A stretch of 64,000 nucleotides of DNA from Trichopria drosophilae (lineage: Eukaryota > Arthropoda > Insecta > Hymenoptera > Diapriidae). Numbering within the stretch: position 1 is the stretch's first letter; every line of letters begins with the position of its first letter. Of this stretch, positions 25,701-38,029 are shown piece by piece. The position numbers were made by a program, and so were the translations under genes. The stretch lies in the NCBI GenBank assembly GCA_030407085.1, contig CM059587.1, positions 36,615,001 to 36,679,000 of the forward strand, in the 5' to 3' direction. Below the pieces are notes generated by a model, which ran no database searches, was not told where the DNA came from, and worked only from the letters and a program-made list of their open reading frames with translations.

Positions 25701-28289
25701 TTCTAGTATGCTGAACAATCATTTAGAACGTTACCGTTTTGTATTTTAAAGATTAATTTTTGAAAATTCAACAGACCCGGCATTGTGGTTTTCATTTCAG
25801 AAGTAAAATTTTTCAACACCTCGACTAATAAAAAGTGAATGATTCGGTTTTATGAATAATCGGGGATTGCGGTGTTAAACACAATAAAATAATTATTTTT
25901 CTATACGAAATGGATTGTTTCCTAACAAGTACCTGTTAGCAACAATTTGTTTTTTAACACTGCAATTCTTAAATTTAAAATAACTTAGAAATTAACGTTG
26001 CTTCAATCATAATTCTTCACGATTTCAGTAAAATATTTTAGCACCAAGTCAAGTACCATTTTTTGTTCAGACAGTGACGAATTAGTTATCATGAGTAATA
26101 CGAATTACTTCGAATTCTAATAAAATTAAATTAGAAAATGCTTGCTAATATGTTTATTTCAAAAAATTGGAAATCTGTTTTCAACGACACTAAAAACGTT
26201 AAAAATAACTTTTAGCCCACTCGACATTAAAAAGTTTTGATATATTGTTAAATTCATTTTTAAGTAATTTTCCATAAGAGACTTTTAATTTATGTATAAT
26301 AAGAACAATATGTATACTAGATAGATAAATAATGATTCTGTTTTCACCAGGTCAAATCTGGCTTAAAATTTACTTTAAAATATGTACACATAACGTACAC
26401 TGACACACTTCACCAGAACAAAACCAGCTAGAAGTGTTAATAATTCATAATTTCTATCTATAATGCACTTCGAAACTACAAGTTTATATTGAAAATAATA
26501 TTATTAATATCAAATATAATTTCACTTTTCGCTATCATTTTAAATACTGGCTTATCCGACCACACAACTTGGAAGAAAAGCAAAGATTAGACACTAATTA
26601 TAAGTACCAATAATAAATCTGACGTACTGTATTATATAATAAAACTATCTTAAGTATTTCTTATGCTAAAATAAAGCTAATTCTAAACTACAATAAATTA
26701 TTTCGATTAAACTAGTAGATTTTATTACTTTTTAACCCTTACATGCACACATTTTTCTTTTTATGGAATTGATCTGAAATTCGTTAATCGAGGGTTTTCG
26801 TGAACTTAAAAGCGAGAAATTATTTGAATTTTAAGTATAATATCTTATTAGGGGGTTCTTTCGGTTGTTTATTGTGAGTTTCACTTTAAAAGTTTCAATT
26901 TGAAATTCAGTTTAAAGTTCAGTACGCCAGATTCAAAATACTGACCAAAATGTCAAAAAATGGGTGCCCTAAATTAATTTAGAAGAAATGTAGTATTTAG
27001 GTGTTTTTTATTGCTGTTGAACATGAATTTATTATAAAGGATACGGAATACATTTGCGCTCAAATATTGTAAAAATTAACATTTGGGTCATTTTGGATTA
27101 TATCTTAGAAAATAAAGTTAAAATGTACGCAATTCTCTAGATAATTCTCAACATTTAACACAGAATAGTTTGAAAATTCAGGAAATGCTATTTATAATTC
27201 GTGATAGATAATTTAGAAATCATTTTTATCTGATGTTCGGAATCAGTAAAAAAAGCTCCCCACTATGAAGAAGAAACCTTAGGTCATTTTTACGCCACGT
27301 ATCAATGCTGATTATTGTTTTGTTTGTACGCCAAACTTGCATTTCAATGTTTTTGTGAAGGTTTAAGAAAAAATGTGGGTAGTAAAATTTACATTGTTGA
27401 CAAAATTAATAGCATACTGAGAGGGCAGCGAGATTTAACATTGTGAAATAGTAAAACATTTGCAAACATAAAGGAAATGTAATAAATAAACATAGAGTAC
27501 GTATAATGTAGTTACTTATGCCACCGCTAGTCGCAAACGACAATGCCTCTACGCTCCTTCCCGCACCCGCTATCGAAATAGAATTCTCTTTTTAGACATT
27601 ATCATCAGCAGCAAACAATATTGTTAAAGTTATTTTTTATAAAATAAAATTATTAGTTCACGTTTATATATTCATATATTTGTAAGATTTTTGTCCACTT
27701 TGTTTTCAGTAACTACTAGTATTCTTTGGTAACGTACGCAATATGTTTGCTATAGAAATTACCATATTTTCACAAAAGTTACATAAATGTGTAATTTATT
27801 CGTCTTTCAATATTGTCTAGGGCTATGTTTTATATTGTCTATGCTTTCTATTGAAATATTTGTTAGTAATTTTATAATGTAGATGTTGATGCATATTGCA
27901 CTGCATTTAATCGCTAATAGCAAAAATACCTCTTGTATTTATTTGACTTCTAATAAAAGAATCGTTCCTTTATTATATAAAATATCCAATATCGTAATTG
28001 CACATTGTCTTCTATAGAGTATTATTAAAATCGTTACAGACTTATCTGAATAATATTTTTATACAGGAACAAACGAAAGACTTTTCTTATACTGATTTCT
28101 CATTATTGATGCAACGGTATTTTGTCATTTCTTCGATTTTTCAATTACAAATCCGACGTATTATTAAATACCGCCTTCGTAATTGTAATTTGATCAAATT
28201 CCTCCATGATTAATTTAATTAAAACCTCCTTTCAAATTAACTGAAATGCTATGAATTCGATACCGAAAACAGATTTAGCAACCAATAAT
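19766..28289. other. Very AT-rich stretch without genes
   Basis: More than 8 kb of AT-rich DNA with many A and T runs. Only short, low-complexity frames are present. I found no exon, RNA gene or repeat border that can be supported. Confidence 0.6.
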
Positions 28290-28371
28290 AAAAGAATTTA
28301 TTACGGCCCTGATCAGGGCCTGATCAAAAGCGTTACACCCTGATCTGGGCCTGAACAAATTTCTGCTCGGG
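28290..28371. mobile_element. Short MITE, CCCGAG termini (copy 2, damaged)
   Basis: Read in reverse complement, this begins CCCGAGCAGAAATTTGTTC and matches the element at 14042-14117 through the CCTGATC and GCGTTACACCCTGATC blocks. The other end keeps AATTTATTACGG but has lost the terminal CCCGAGTAG, so one terminal repeat is degraded. It has an extra CCTGATCA unit relative to copy 1. Confidence 0.75.
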
Positions 28372-29078
28372 TAGTAAATATAAATTAATCGACACATTAT
28401 TTCTAAAAGTACCAAAAGTTTGTTAAATATAAAAAAATATACTTTCGTGGAGTGAAGAAAACTTAAACATTTCTGACTGGAATAGCGACTAAATAAAATA
28501 CAAAGTTTTTAATTTATGTTCGGTATAAAGTTTAGTTCAGTACTGAGAATTGCTATGCAACATAGGTAGAATAATTGTTTAGGAAAAGTAACGAATCTAA
28601 TTGTTTATGAGAAAATATCGCAAAGAAGTTAACATTAAAACGAAGAGAAAAAACAGAAGCATATGACAGTTTTGATTGATACTTTATTCGACGAGAATTG
28701 CAAATTATATCGTGAGTAACGTAGTTTAAGTTTTCGCCTTGAGATGCCGTTTCTTCGCCTCCAGGATATACTGCATTCTCGATGCAGAAAATTGCGAGCT
28801 TAGCAAATATTACGGCCGTCACCAGGAACAACCAATCACAGGCGTGCCATGTGATGAAACACACGTTTAATAACTACTTACTAAATTATTTGCTTACAAA
28901 AATAGTTGGGGTAGCTAGAAATGATTGAAAATTCTTCTTGTTCAGATTCTGATGAAATTAGTTTATCTATTATTTTTTGAGATAATGACTATGAATCGAA
29001 AATCAAATTTAAACAATTTAAATCAAGACTGAAATTCGGAGAAAATATGAAATTTTTTTTGTCTTGGAGGGTTTTCGA
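28372..29078. other. No supported gene
   Basis: Short open frames occur on the minus strand (about 28553-28864), but the peptide has no recognisable domain and no splice context. Confidence 0.5.
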
Positions 29079-29092
29079 ATCTGGTGTCATTT

Positions 29093-29553
29093 AAAGGATA
29101 AAGGAAAGGAATTATCCCCCGCTTTAATGACATTTTTAGCCTATTCGCGGGTCGGCTCTCGGGTGGATTGGTCGGACAGACTTTCAAAGACATTACAAGA
29201 CAATACTTTTAGACAAACACAAGGATCAGCCACCCAGAGCCAGTCCCCCCATTACTGCGCCCCGTAGAGCGACTTGACCCCTCTGCATCGCATTTGCACG
29301 GGGTCTGGGAAAACTACGGAAAACCCAGACGGATACGGTCGACGAACTACTTTATCATCAGAGTATACCCTCTGGTGGTAAAGCAGCTGTGTCTCCCACT
29401 CAGCAATCGGCCTGCTATCTTTGCCATAGCGGGCGCAACGCTCGTTTTTTTTTATTTTAACAGTCATCTTCCAAGTCGCGATCCCCAATCAGGATGCTTT
29501 ACTTGAAAGAGCGACTGCGCGTCGCGCCGTCCACAGGGCAATTTCTGTTGGTT
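29093..29553 (-). mobile_element. 5'-truncated LINE-like insertion with 14-bp target duplication
   Basis: A strikingly GC-rich 461-bp block is bracketed by the direct repeat ATCTGGTGTCATTT at 29079-29092 and 29554-29567. That length of duplication is characteristic of target-primed insertion. On the minus strand the block ends in CCTTTCCTTTATCCTTT, a simple-repeat tail like that of several insect LINE clades. An open minus frame at 29488-29252 would be the remaining coding part or its shadow; it includes IAEWETQLLY and FSVVFPDPVQ, which I could not assign to a named domain. A SINE using the same machinery is the alternative. Confidence 0.6.
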
Positions 29554-29567
29554 ATCTGGTGTCATTT

Positions 29568-31760
29568 GGGATATTTTGTACATTAAAAATGAGGATCCAT
29601 ATGGCGAAGTAACTTTGTAAAATTAATTCGTTCGAAATTTGTTGTTAAACGAATTACGGAGTGGCTGAAATGTAAACTTCGATATGATATTATTAAATTA
29701 TTTGTATTTTATTTGTACATAACATACTAATCATAGATATATTTTTATAATCAGTAACCCAAAGAACATTGAAGTGAATACTTTCAACAAAATCATGAAG
29801 AAATTGAGTTCCCCACTATATCGGTAGTGACCTTTTACTTTTGGGTCATTGGTTCAAATTCTGAGCTTTCATTTTAGCCCTATTGGAAATTTTGTATGCC
29901 GTCGAATTTTCTTCCATTGAGTGCTAAAAACCCATTTTTTGACACTTTAACCTTAATTATTATTGAACTGATCAATTAAAACAAATTTTTGTTACTCTTT
30001 ACTTGTGCATTTTGACCCAGACTTTTAATAAATACAAGAATTTTGACGTAAACAAACCTCAACCTTATTTTCTGTAACCCACTGTTATGTCATAATAAAA
30101 AGTAAACAAACACGTGATCAGCATTTAGTTGAATAGAAAAACTAATAAAAATCTACCTTCGAATTAGGAAATTTGAAATATGCTTATATACCCTCTTAAG
30201 TCTTCTTGAGTCCTTTTGTTGCAAACGAAATCCAGAAATCCACTTACCACAAGTAGAGTAATCCTCTTGACCATATAACAAGAGGATTTCCACTTGAGGC
30301 AAGAAGATTCCGCTTACGACAAGAGAACCTTTTTAGAGTATAGCGGAGAATATCTTTATCGAGAGGTAAAAAATATTTCAATAAGAAACATTTCATTAAC
30401 TAATATTTTGATGGTCGACCGTTAAAATGAATAAAATCGCGTTACATGCTGTAATATAAAGTAATATGCCAATTGTTGAACAGTAAACAACATTTATATA
30501 CAACAAACACTAAATAACTGTTATTCAGCCAGAACTCTTGCAGACTACCTACCTCACCGCTCTGTGTAATGGTGAGGAACAATTCGCTCGACGGAAATAC
30601 TATTTCAAAACATGCAATAGTAATAGTCTGTCCATGTTATCTCGATGAAACTATTTAATGGTGTACTTTGCACACTCTTGTACACATTTGCGATTTCAAG
30701 TTTGAAGTTAGGTTTTTATAATTTGTTATTCATTCGATGATACTCAATTGTTCTTTATATTTGAAGTGAGCCTGCATGACAGTCGTAGGCAATCGTATTT
30801 AAACTCGCACTATACTAAACATTTTAATTCACAGTTGGTACCTTTCCCCCGACATGAAGTAGAACAAAAAAAAATAAGTTAACTGAGTGCAAAACACAAA
30901 GTTAAAATATTTGTTCTCCATTTTCCTCTTTTTCTCTTTATGGCCTGGTGAGCGATTTAAACTAAACTTTTGTAAACAACACCGCTATTAAATAAGAATT
31001 TTAATTAAGTAAACAATTACTGCCATAATTTCTTGTTTTATGGATGAAAAATGTTGAATTAAACAATGCATTATATATTGATATTTCGAATTAGGCACAT
31101 ATAAAATTCACAAGCGACATTTCGTAACAAATTTGACCTGGAAAAAATTTCCCAGGGATTTTTATGTGCGTCTCGTAATTAGTTATATGAGGAATTCTGA
31201 TGTTAAACAGAAATACCAAAAAGAATGATAGAACACCGCCCCTAAATGGGGATAGCTCATTCGGCTAGTAGCGGTTGAAATTCCACACTTGAGGAATGCG
31301 TCAATAATTTAGTTTCCACGACTGTCGTCCTCGATCTCCGGTTCTTTTCTTCCGAGCGAACTCATTTCCGCGGAAAACGACTCTCATTGATTCCGACACG
31401 AAATAAAGTTCCCAGTTTCACTTTAAAGAAATTTCATAGATCATTCATCTTCGTAGATGGGAGTGTCATATCACCGTGAAAAAGACTAAACATTCCAAAA
31501 TTCAATGGATATACAACTCAACGTTGATTGCCACATCAACAAAGATTTCTATGTATTCAATTAGCTTTTAGGCCGCCCAAAACACAACCCTAATTACTTC
31601 AAGTCCGAAAAGTAGGATGAAATTCAGTTTTGATACATAAAATACGATATATTGAATGATTCAATTTACAATATCAATGATTTATATTTATTGCATAAGT
31701 TTCACATGCAAGAATTAAGATTGGTTAGACTAATCAATTTACTGTTTTTTCTCTTAATAG
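29568..31760. other. Region upstream of the first visible iRhom exon
   Basis: Probably intron. A 10-bp perfect inverted repeat (AATCCTCTTG / CAAGAGGATT, 30260-30288) lies in a CTTGAG-rich patch. At 31243-31260 the text GGATAGCTCATTCGGCTAG resembles a tRNA D-arm or A-box, but no convincing B-box follows. The polypyrimidine tract and acceptor TTCTCTTAATAG at 31749-31760 lead into the exon. Confidence 0.5.
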
Positions 31761-32108
31761 GCAACCATCACCAAATTCAGGAACGGCTTCCACGTCGACT
31801 GGATCATCAACTTGCGCAGATGGAGAAAGTGGTCAAAGCATTGGGTTGTACGCCGTGGGTGGTAGCAATGCCTCGACGGAAACTTCAACGACGCCGACGA
31901 CGAGTGCACCTTCAACAGCATCATGTGCCACCGGATGTCCAAGCTCTGGTGTGGGTTTCGGTTCGACGTCGAATATCACCAGAAGTGCATCAGCCCCTGC
32001 AGGCCCCAGACCCCAAGTGCCAACTGCAACCGCTAGTGCAACTACGACAGCTACCACCCAAAGACCAAGGCTAAGAAGAAATCAGAGCCGGACGGATGCA
32101 ATTCGAAA
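31761..32108 (+). CDS. iRhom (inactive rhomboid) internal exon A, cytosolic N-terminal region
   Basis: The exon is bounded by TTTTTCTCTTAATAG|G and AAA|GTAAAA. Its first base completes a split codon, codons then run 31762-32106 (115 codons), and two bases remain at the end. The peptide is low-complexity and rich in Ser, Thr, Ala, Pro and Gly (for example STETSTTPTTSAPSTASCAT), then becomes basic at the end (RPRLRRNQSRTDAIRK), just before the conserved block carried by the next exon. iRhoms are catalytically dead rhomboid relatives in the ER and secretory pathway that control EGF-family ligand trafficking and, in mammals, ADAM17 maturation; their long cytosolic N-terminus is Ser-rich and phosphorylated. 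Frame choice is fixed by the phase match to exon B and by similarity at the 3' end. Other frames also stay open by chance (one from 31652 to 32074) and are shadows. The upstream exon and start codon were not identified. Confidence 0.78.
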
Positions 32109-32348
32109 GTAAAATACAATTACTTTTTTACACCTTTAATATATTCTAAATCGTTATTAGTAATTTTGGAATCCCAGCATTTATATGCTTCTCCGTTTTC
32201 CTTTCATCTCTTAATCGTAAACTTCCATAATTAAACGGCATCAACGGGACTGATAAAATCGTAATCAATATTTCCTTCACTCGTCGAATGAAAGAATCTT
32301 CATAACGACTGCAGCTTGGTATTAATTTTTGACGATTTTGCTTCGCAG

Positions 32349-32535
32349 CTACATCAAACGCGAGACGGCTACCTTCTTTGGTGTTGATGAGGATTCCGAA
32401 GCTTTGGAAAGGCAACGGTGGCTCGATCGACGTCGTCGCATGGCATCAAGAAAATACGGAGCCTTACTTCCGGAATATAGACCCCCAGATCCCGATATCA
32501 CAAAGGATGTCCCAGATTCCATGGATATACCTGAG
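32349..32535 (+). CDS. iRhom internal exon B, conserved N-terminal motif
   Basis: Bounded by the acceptor GCTTCGCAG|C and the donor GAG|GTAAGA. The first base joins the AA left by exon A to form an Asn codon, then 62 codons follow, ending in phase 0. The peptide starts NYIKRE, then TATFFGVDEDSEALERQRW, then a basic run (DRRRRMASRKYG) and a Pro/Asp-rich end. This corresponds well to the conserved vertebrate RHBDF1 segment with T-A-D-W-F-G-V, a following acidic stretch, and a basic SQRYGKLKP-type motif, which is the main reason for the iRhom call. The intron to exon A is only 240 bp. The segment acts in the cytosol; it is upstream of all membrane spans and of the rhomboid fold, so nothing here bears on catalysis. 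Codon use is balanced and clearly less AT-rich than the flanks. Confidence 0.82.
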
Positions 32536-35500
32536 GTAAGACATATTTATATGACACTGAAGAAGAACAAATTCACAAACAATCATTGAACACACAAAAA
32601 CACCGTTTTCTTGTATTTGACATAACCGAATAAGTAAATGCCAATAACAATAAAAACACTTTTTATTATTTCCTCTTTTGTCAATTTTTGCGTAAAAAAC
32701 CTTCAGTACATTTTTCACTAAAATGTTTCGTTTGGATTAGTTACGATTGTGTAATCGACCTGTTGATTCTATCAAACCAGATCAGTGCAGATGCCAAATT
32801 AGTTAAGCAATGGAATGGTTCTGTTTACATCTAACAAAATTGCATTTAGCCAAATAACCTACAAGGCTGGAAGAGCAAAACTCATATCAGCTCACTTAAA
32901 AAATTGTAGAGTTTCTCAGAATCTTCTTTTGAATTGAGAATAAATATATAATTAGGGTATATGACCATTTTATACTATTAACGAAATTGATCTAGTTGCT
33001 ATTATTAAATGGTTTAGATGCAGTGAGTTTACTAACAACTAAGATTAATGTTCTACCTCATCGCTTATTGATGATTACAAATTTATGTGTTACTTTACAA
33101 CCTGCTTCATCTTCTTTGTCTGTTATCTTTTAATTCCATAGCTTCATAATGGGTTTTTTTCTTCCATCCATTATTCCATAAGTTTTTTCATGCCCGATTA
33201 TATTCCTTTATTATTCTCGCTTTGATGCTGAAAATAGTGACAGTATTATTTTGCATCAAATTCTATATTTACTTTGCATTTTCATGTGACTGTTTTATTT
33301 AGCCAGATACTATCTTTGCTAGTATTTTGCGTTCAATTCCCTTAAACATAAATTGTATTTCGTGTTTTGCAAAGTTTTCAAAACTTTTGAAATATATTTT
33401 TTAGTCTTATACGTGTAGAAGATATTATAATGTGACATTCATTAAAATCTGGCACTTAAAAAAACTGCAATTTTCATCACTTTTGATGGTGAGTTCCTTT
33501 AGTAAATTTGTATATTATCTTTGTTTCAAATAGTTAGTTTATTGGTAATTTTTTTTTCATTTTGTTTTCGTTAATTTATTATTTACATTCAAGATCTTAA
33601 ACTTGACGTAAAATAATATAAAAAAAATAAAAATACAAAATTTGCACCAAGATATACAATGCGCTGCTGAATAATAATGCAATATTTTTAACATACATAA
33701 AAAGGAGTAATCAATGCCATTGGTAAACGAGCAAATTTTTGTTTTATGACGTGAATGTAGAGAAATTTCACACAGTAATTTTGGTTGATGGAGAATAATT
33801 AGTTTTGCAAGAAAAAAATGAAACTACGTGATATTGACATATTTGTGTTGGAAACTGTCGTCTATTTTTTTTATTCCGTAATCTTTTCTGTGGTACCATT
33901 TAGACATTTATTTATATATCAAAACCTATCTTCTGAAATAAAATATAAGGACAAACATAAAGAAAACTAAATTTTCTTAAAAAATAAATTTGTTTACATT
34001 AGATCCTTTAAAAAATAGTTCTTTTCTAATTTTCAAAAAAATAATGCACGAGTTCTTTCTACACATAAAGATTTTAGAGGAAAAAATTACGTTTTGAAAA
34101 ACAATACTACTTGCGACCCTCGCATCGAAAATCGTTATTTGTTTAGTGTCGCACCATTTATACAACTTGAACATCCCAAAAACCGATTGACACTTTTTGT
34201 TTATTATATTTAAGTGTATGTCACTACTTGCAAGTTGCTACGGGACACTATAACTAAATAACAAGTTTGACAAACAAAAGACAAGAAGAAAAAAATCATT
34301 ATTTTATTTTGTGTTATTTATCCTTTATGTTGGTATCACCTTTTCAGTTGTTACATGGCTGAATAGTTTGTACTTAAATAATGCTATTGAACCGCTTAAA
34401 ACAATGAAGACAACTTTACACTTGGGTAGCTCAAAACAAACAACATTTTTCTTTCAAATATTAAAAGTATCATGGAATTACTCATAAATGCGACAGTAGT
34501 AACGTATCGGTAGTGGTCAGACCTCAATGGCGGCAACCACTTGGCGGCTAGTTTAAGCGTCATTCATTTTAATATAGGGATTTCAAAGCCTAGTCGATCG
34601 ACCAGATCCTATATTGTTACAATATTTGCTGTATGAAACATATATATACGCGTTTGGCATCGAAGTCGCGTGAAGTACTTTCTGGGTCCATTACAATAAT
34701 ATTCGGCATTCTTAAAATTGTTTCCTATCGCGTTTTGCGTCTTTTTCTCAAAATCTCACTAACCAAAATCCCCCTCGTGTTAACAAAATCTTTTCTATTC
34801 GTCCAAATTTGTTTTATTGCCTTTAAAATATGCCTCTTCCAAAATAACACATTTTGCTAAGGAATAATCAGATCATCAAAACATTTGTGTTGAACACATT
34901 TTCTGTTTTCACCTAGAATTCTTTGTTATCATACTATCCACTAAATACTCCGTTGTTGGCGCAAATTCTTGGGTTAATCATGAACTTGCAGTAGTGTGCA
35001 AGTAACGAAGGAAGGGGCTCGGCCATCGTCTTATAAACACGCATTCATACTATGTTTTTATTAGTTATTCATTCATAAGAATTTCTCATTCATATCTTGC
35101 TTGAATGCATACTATTTTCTTCTACATCACTGTCAATTTCTTCCAGTTGGTTTAGTAAACATTCAATACTTAAATACCTATTAACAATAGGCGATTAACG
35201 TCATGATGTCCACAATATATGCCAGTATCGAAATTGGCCCACTTCTCTTACACTGTCATATGATGATCACTTCAAACAATGGCAACATATAAGAACTTTT
35301 GATGGAAAATGTCGATAAAGTTTAAGGATGTTGTCTTCTTATGTCGCGTTTAGAAAACACTCGCGAACATATGCTCCAATGATTAGAGGAAAGTTTTTGC
35401 TTCGCTAACCAGAAGCAATTACAATAAAGCACCGACTCGATGAAACAATTGCCCAAGGATCGTCCATGAATACTGATGTAACCATACGTACAGCCAGAAA

Positions 35501-36280
35501 TCTGATAAGAATGACTAAGTAACTGCGAAAAAGTAGCAGGCAAACAACGAAGGGTTGAAGACGTTATCGGGGAAAGGAAGAGAGTGCCTTGGGACGAGGG
35601 GTGGTGGACGTGGTTCGGGGTGCAGATTAATTGCATCGAGAAACAGGCGAACCGAATAAGATAACGCGAAGGAAGGATCGGAGTAACCGCGAATGCAAAT
35701 GGAGAAACAGTAGCTCGGTGCATCTGGATGTAATACTAAATAGGCATTTTGCATCCACTCTCCCTTCACCCTTAGATTTTCTTCCTACGTCGCGCCGTCT
35801 GTTCCGTCAGACTTTGTTCATCGTACACTGTGTTTGCTCTAATGCGAAACTCGCGAAGCGTGATTATCCGGCCTCTTTACGAGAAAGCAACCACATCCGA
35901 CCTCTGAACTCCTCAAGTCCTGACCTAATTCGCCTCTTCTACCTTCTCTCTTTTACCGTCTTTCCCATTTTCTCTTTTGACCTTCCCTCTCTCTCACTCC
36001 GCTCTTCATCTGTCAAAACTGCATTTTTTTGTAATAAATAAAATCAAATCGGTACCACTCCCTCCGGCTGCCTTATACTTCCTACTAGAGTTCTAAATCC
36101 ATCTCTAAGGTATTTTAAATTTTGAATAATCTTTTCCCTTTCATGTACTATTTCATTTTTGTAATGCTTCCACTTCCTTTATCTCCAGTCGGAAACATAT
36201 GAAAAATATTTTTAGTAAATGTGGCCTACACTATACTAAAACCATTTGCACCTGTCCAATGTGTTCCTGGTTTACATGTA
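32536..36280. other. iRhom intron, first part
   Basis: AT-rich intron sequence after exon B. I looked for a DPLARGRAF-type exon, expected from other iRhoms between exons B and C, and did not find one. The part 35500-36040 is GC-richer and open on both strands, but the peptides are not recognisable. Confidence 0.5.
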
Positions 36281-36470
36281 CTGTAGAGCCTCGATTTAAG
36301 AACCTGCAGCTCTAAGGAGCGATCGATATAAGAACACCTTTAATGCACCTTTTACCGGTATGTGTCATATGAAATGCACGGAATCGAACGGAACCAATCA
36401 AAACGTTCAGGTAAGAGAAGGAGAAGCTTCAATTGCCCTATCAAGGTTCTAATATGAAGGTTTTACTGTA
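36281..36470. mobile_element. Degenerate Tc1/pogo-type MITE
   Basis: The left end reads CTGTAGAGCCTCGATTTAAG and the complement of the right end CAGTAAAACCTTCATATTAG, both followed by AACC. The ends are imperfect inverted repeats with the CAGT-x-RAACCT pattern of pogo/Tigger elements, and TA precedes and follows. It is older than the copy at 3381-3604 judging by terminal mismatches. Confidence 0.55.
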
Positions 36471-36987
36471 ACCAGCTTTAAATAATCATTCACCAAGCCT
36501 TGCTCAGAAAATATTTTTTTTTTAAATGTACCTTTATCTTTTTTTTGCAAAACAGTGTAACGAAATAAAAATATCAAATTGTATAATATTTTAAAATTTG
36601 TATGTAATTTTAATTAATTTAATAAGTATTTAATTTAATTAGGACTGACAAATTGCGAAAAATGTACTAGTTACATAAAATCTTATTCTACAAAGTTATT
36701 AGGGTTCGTAACTCGGAAATCTAGTCGGATTCCACGGACGTTAGAACCGCGAAATTAAAACCGGGTTTTGAGTACGTTTACAATTCTTGTTTATGAATTA
36801 TCTAAAAATCGTAAAAATAAATACAAATAAATTCAGCAATCAACGAAATTTGAACATTTATATCAATGTTCTCTTTGTATTACCAGAATTATGAATATTC
36901 ATAGTATTATAATTCAATATTGTACTTCAAATTGCCCTATCGGATCCCTAAATTTAATTTTTGTGATTTAATTAATAATTTTTGCAA

Positions 36988-37615
36988 TTTTTTTTTTTTT
37001 TTTTTTTTTTATTTTTATTTAACGGGCGGAATCGCCCTTTTTACTTAATTGTTTTGCCCTATTATGAGTCGTATGATTTTGCGAGAGCTGCAGATCGACT
37101 TAGAAAGATGGCGCCATACTTCACATTTGTGTATGAAATGTAGGACTGCAGAAACCTACACCAAGTACAGCAGCGGTCTTGAGTCGATTTCCGCCAGTAA
37201 ACAATACTTTCGACACAAACAACGTGGCTCGTCTTACCAACAGCGAGCTGCTGCTTGGATACGAAATCGAAAATTTGTTCACCAGACGGGGATCGAACTC
37301 ACGACCTTTTTTTTTTTTTTTTTTTTTTTTTTAGAAAGATTTATTTTGCTTAGTGATATACAATAACATATAGATGCTTTTTCGGCGCAAAACGAAGGTT
37401 ACAAAAAGTTAAACACTTGTTTCAGTCACGTTGGGCTGTAACGCAATCTCACGCAATCAACGATATTATGATATTGAAGCGATGACAACTTGCCGGGTGT
37501 GTGCTAGCTATATAAATAATTCATAGTCGGGAAAAACAGAGAAAACCCGACTTTCAGTAAAAGTAATCCTACGACTTCGTAGTCCAGTGCGTTACTGCCT
37601 GAGCCACGAAGCCGA
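36988..37615 (-). mobile_element. tRNA-derived SINE, split by a second retroposon
   Basis: Reading the minus strand, the tRNA-like head starts near 37615 (TCGGCTTCGTGGCTCAGG). It has an A-box (TGGCTCAGGCAG, 37606-37595) and an anticodon-arm-like GACTACGAAGTC, then breaks off at about 37568. The B-box (GAGTTCGATCC, 37300-37290) follows after the insertion. Joining the halves gives the same 23-base spacing from anticodon arm to T-loop that tRNAs have, so the two pieces were once one head. The body runs to a terminal GGGCGATTCCGCCC hairpin (37036-37023) and a poly(A) tail (T-run 36988-37010). No clear target duplication was found around the whole element. Confidence 0.75.
37307..37567 (-). mobile_element. 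Poly(A) retroposon inserted inside the SINE head
   Basis: On the minus strand the insert ends in AATAAATCTTTCT followed by 26 A (T-run 37307-37332), so it has a polyadenylation signal and tail. Its 5' part forms a hairpin (AGTCGGG / CCCGACT, 37525-37552). At most 2 bp (CC) are duplicated at the junctions. It carries no frame; it may be an unrelated SINE, a LINE 3' end or a processed transcript. Confidence 0.65.
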
Positions 37616-37767
37616 TAAGAAAATTTTATACAATAATTTTGACAAATAAAAAAAATTACGGCACCAAGCGATCAAACTAACAGTACCTTAATATTAATAA
37701 TGTACGCAGAAGGATTAATATTTTATAGGCATAAAAAATACTATGATGGAAATCCATACTTGCAACC

Positions 37768-37895
37768 CGGACCGAGACCGATACCGAGACCAATGGAAAC
37801 GATACCGAGACGATATTTTCAACTCCGAGACCATCCCGAGACCGAGACCGAGACTACTTAAATATCGTCTCACGAGACGAGACCGAAACACTACC
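37768..37895. repeat. Degenerate CCGAGA hexamer repeat
   Basis: An interrupted array of CCGAGA and CCGATA units. A frame through it reads as Arg/Asp dipeptides (RDRYRD) but is repeat-derived, without splice or start context. Confidence 0.75.
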
Positions 37896-38029
37896 TTTTA
37901 TAGTTACACGTTCATCATAACGTCCCACAAAAGTAGACGAAAATAATGTAAAACATTTTAAAAACGTGTTGTGAACGTTATTTGTCAGGCGATTTATGTA
38001 ATTTAAACTTTTGGAAAAAGTACTTTCTA

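Noticed and set aside
31652..32074. 140-codon + frame over iRhom exon A, and minus frames over the same interval
   Set aside because: They are shadows: the 140-codon frame starts inside the intron and stops before the splice donor. Only the third frame joins exon B in phase and gives the conserved sequence.
37049..37366. 105-codon + frame with a poly-Phe tail
   Set aside because: It lies on the antisense of the SINE; the poly-Phe comes from the T-run that is the insert's poly(A) tail.
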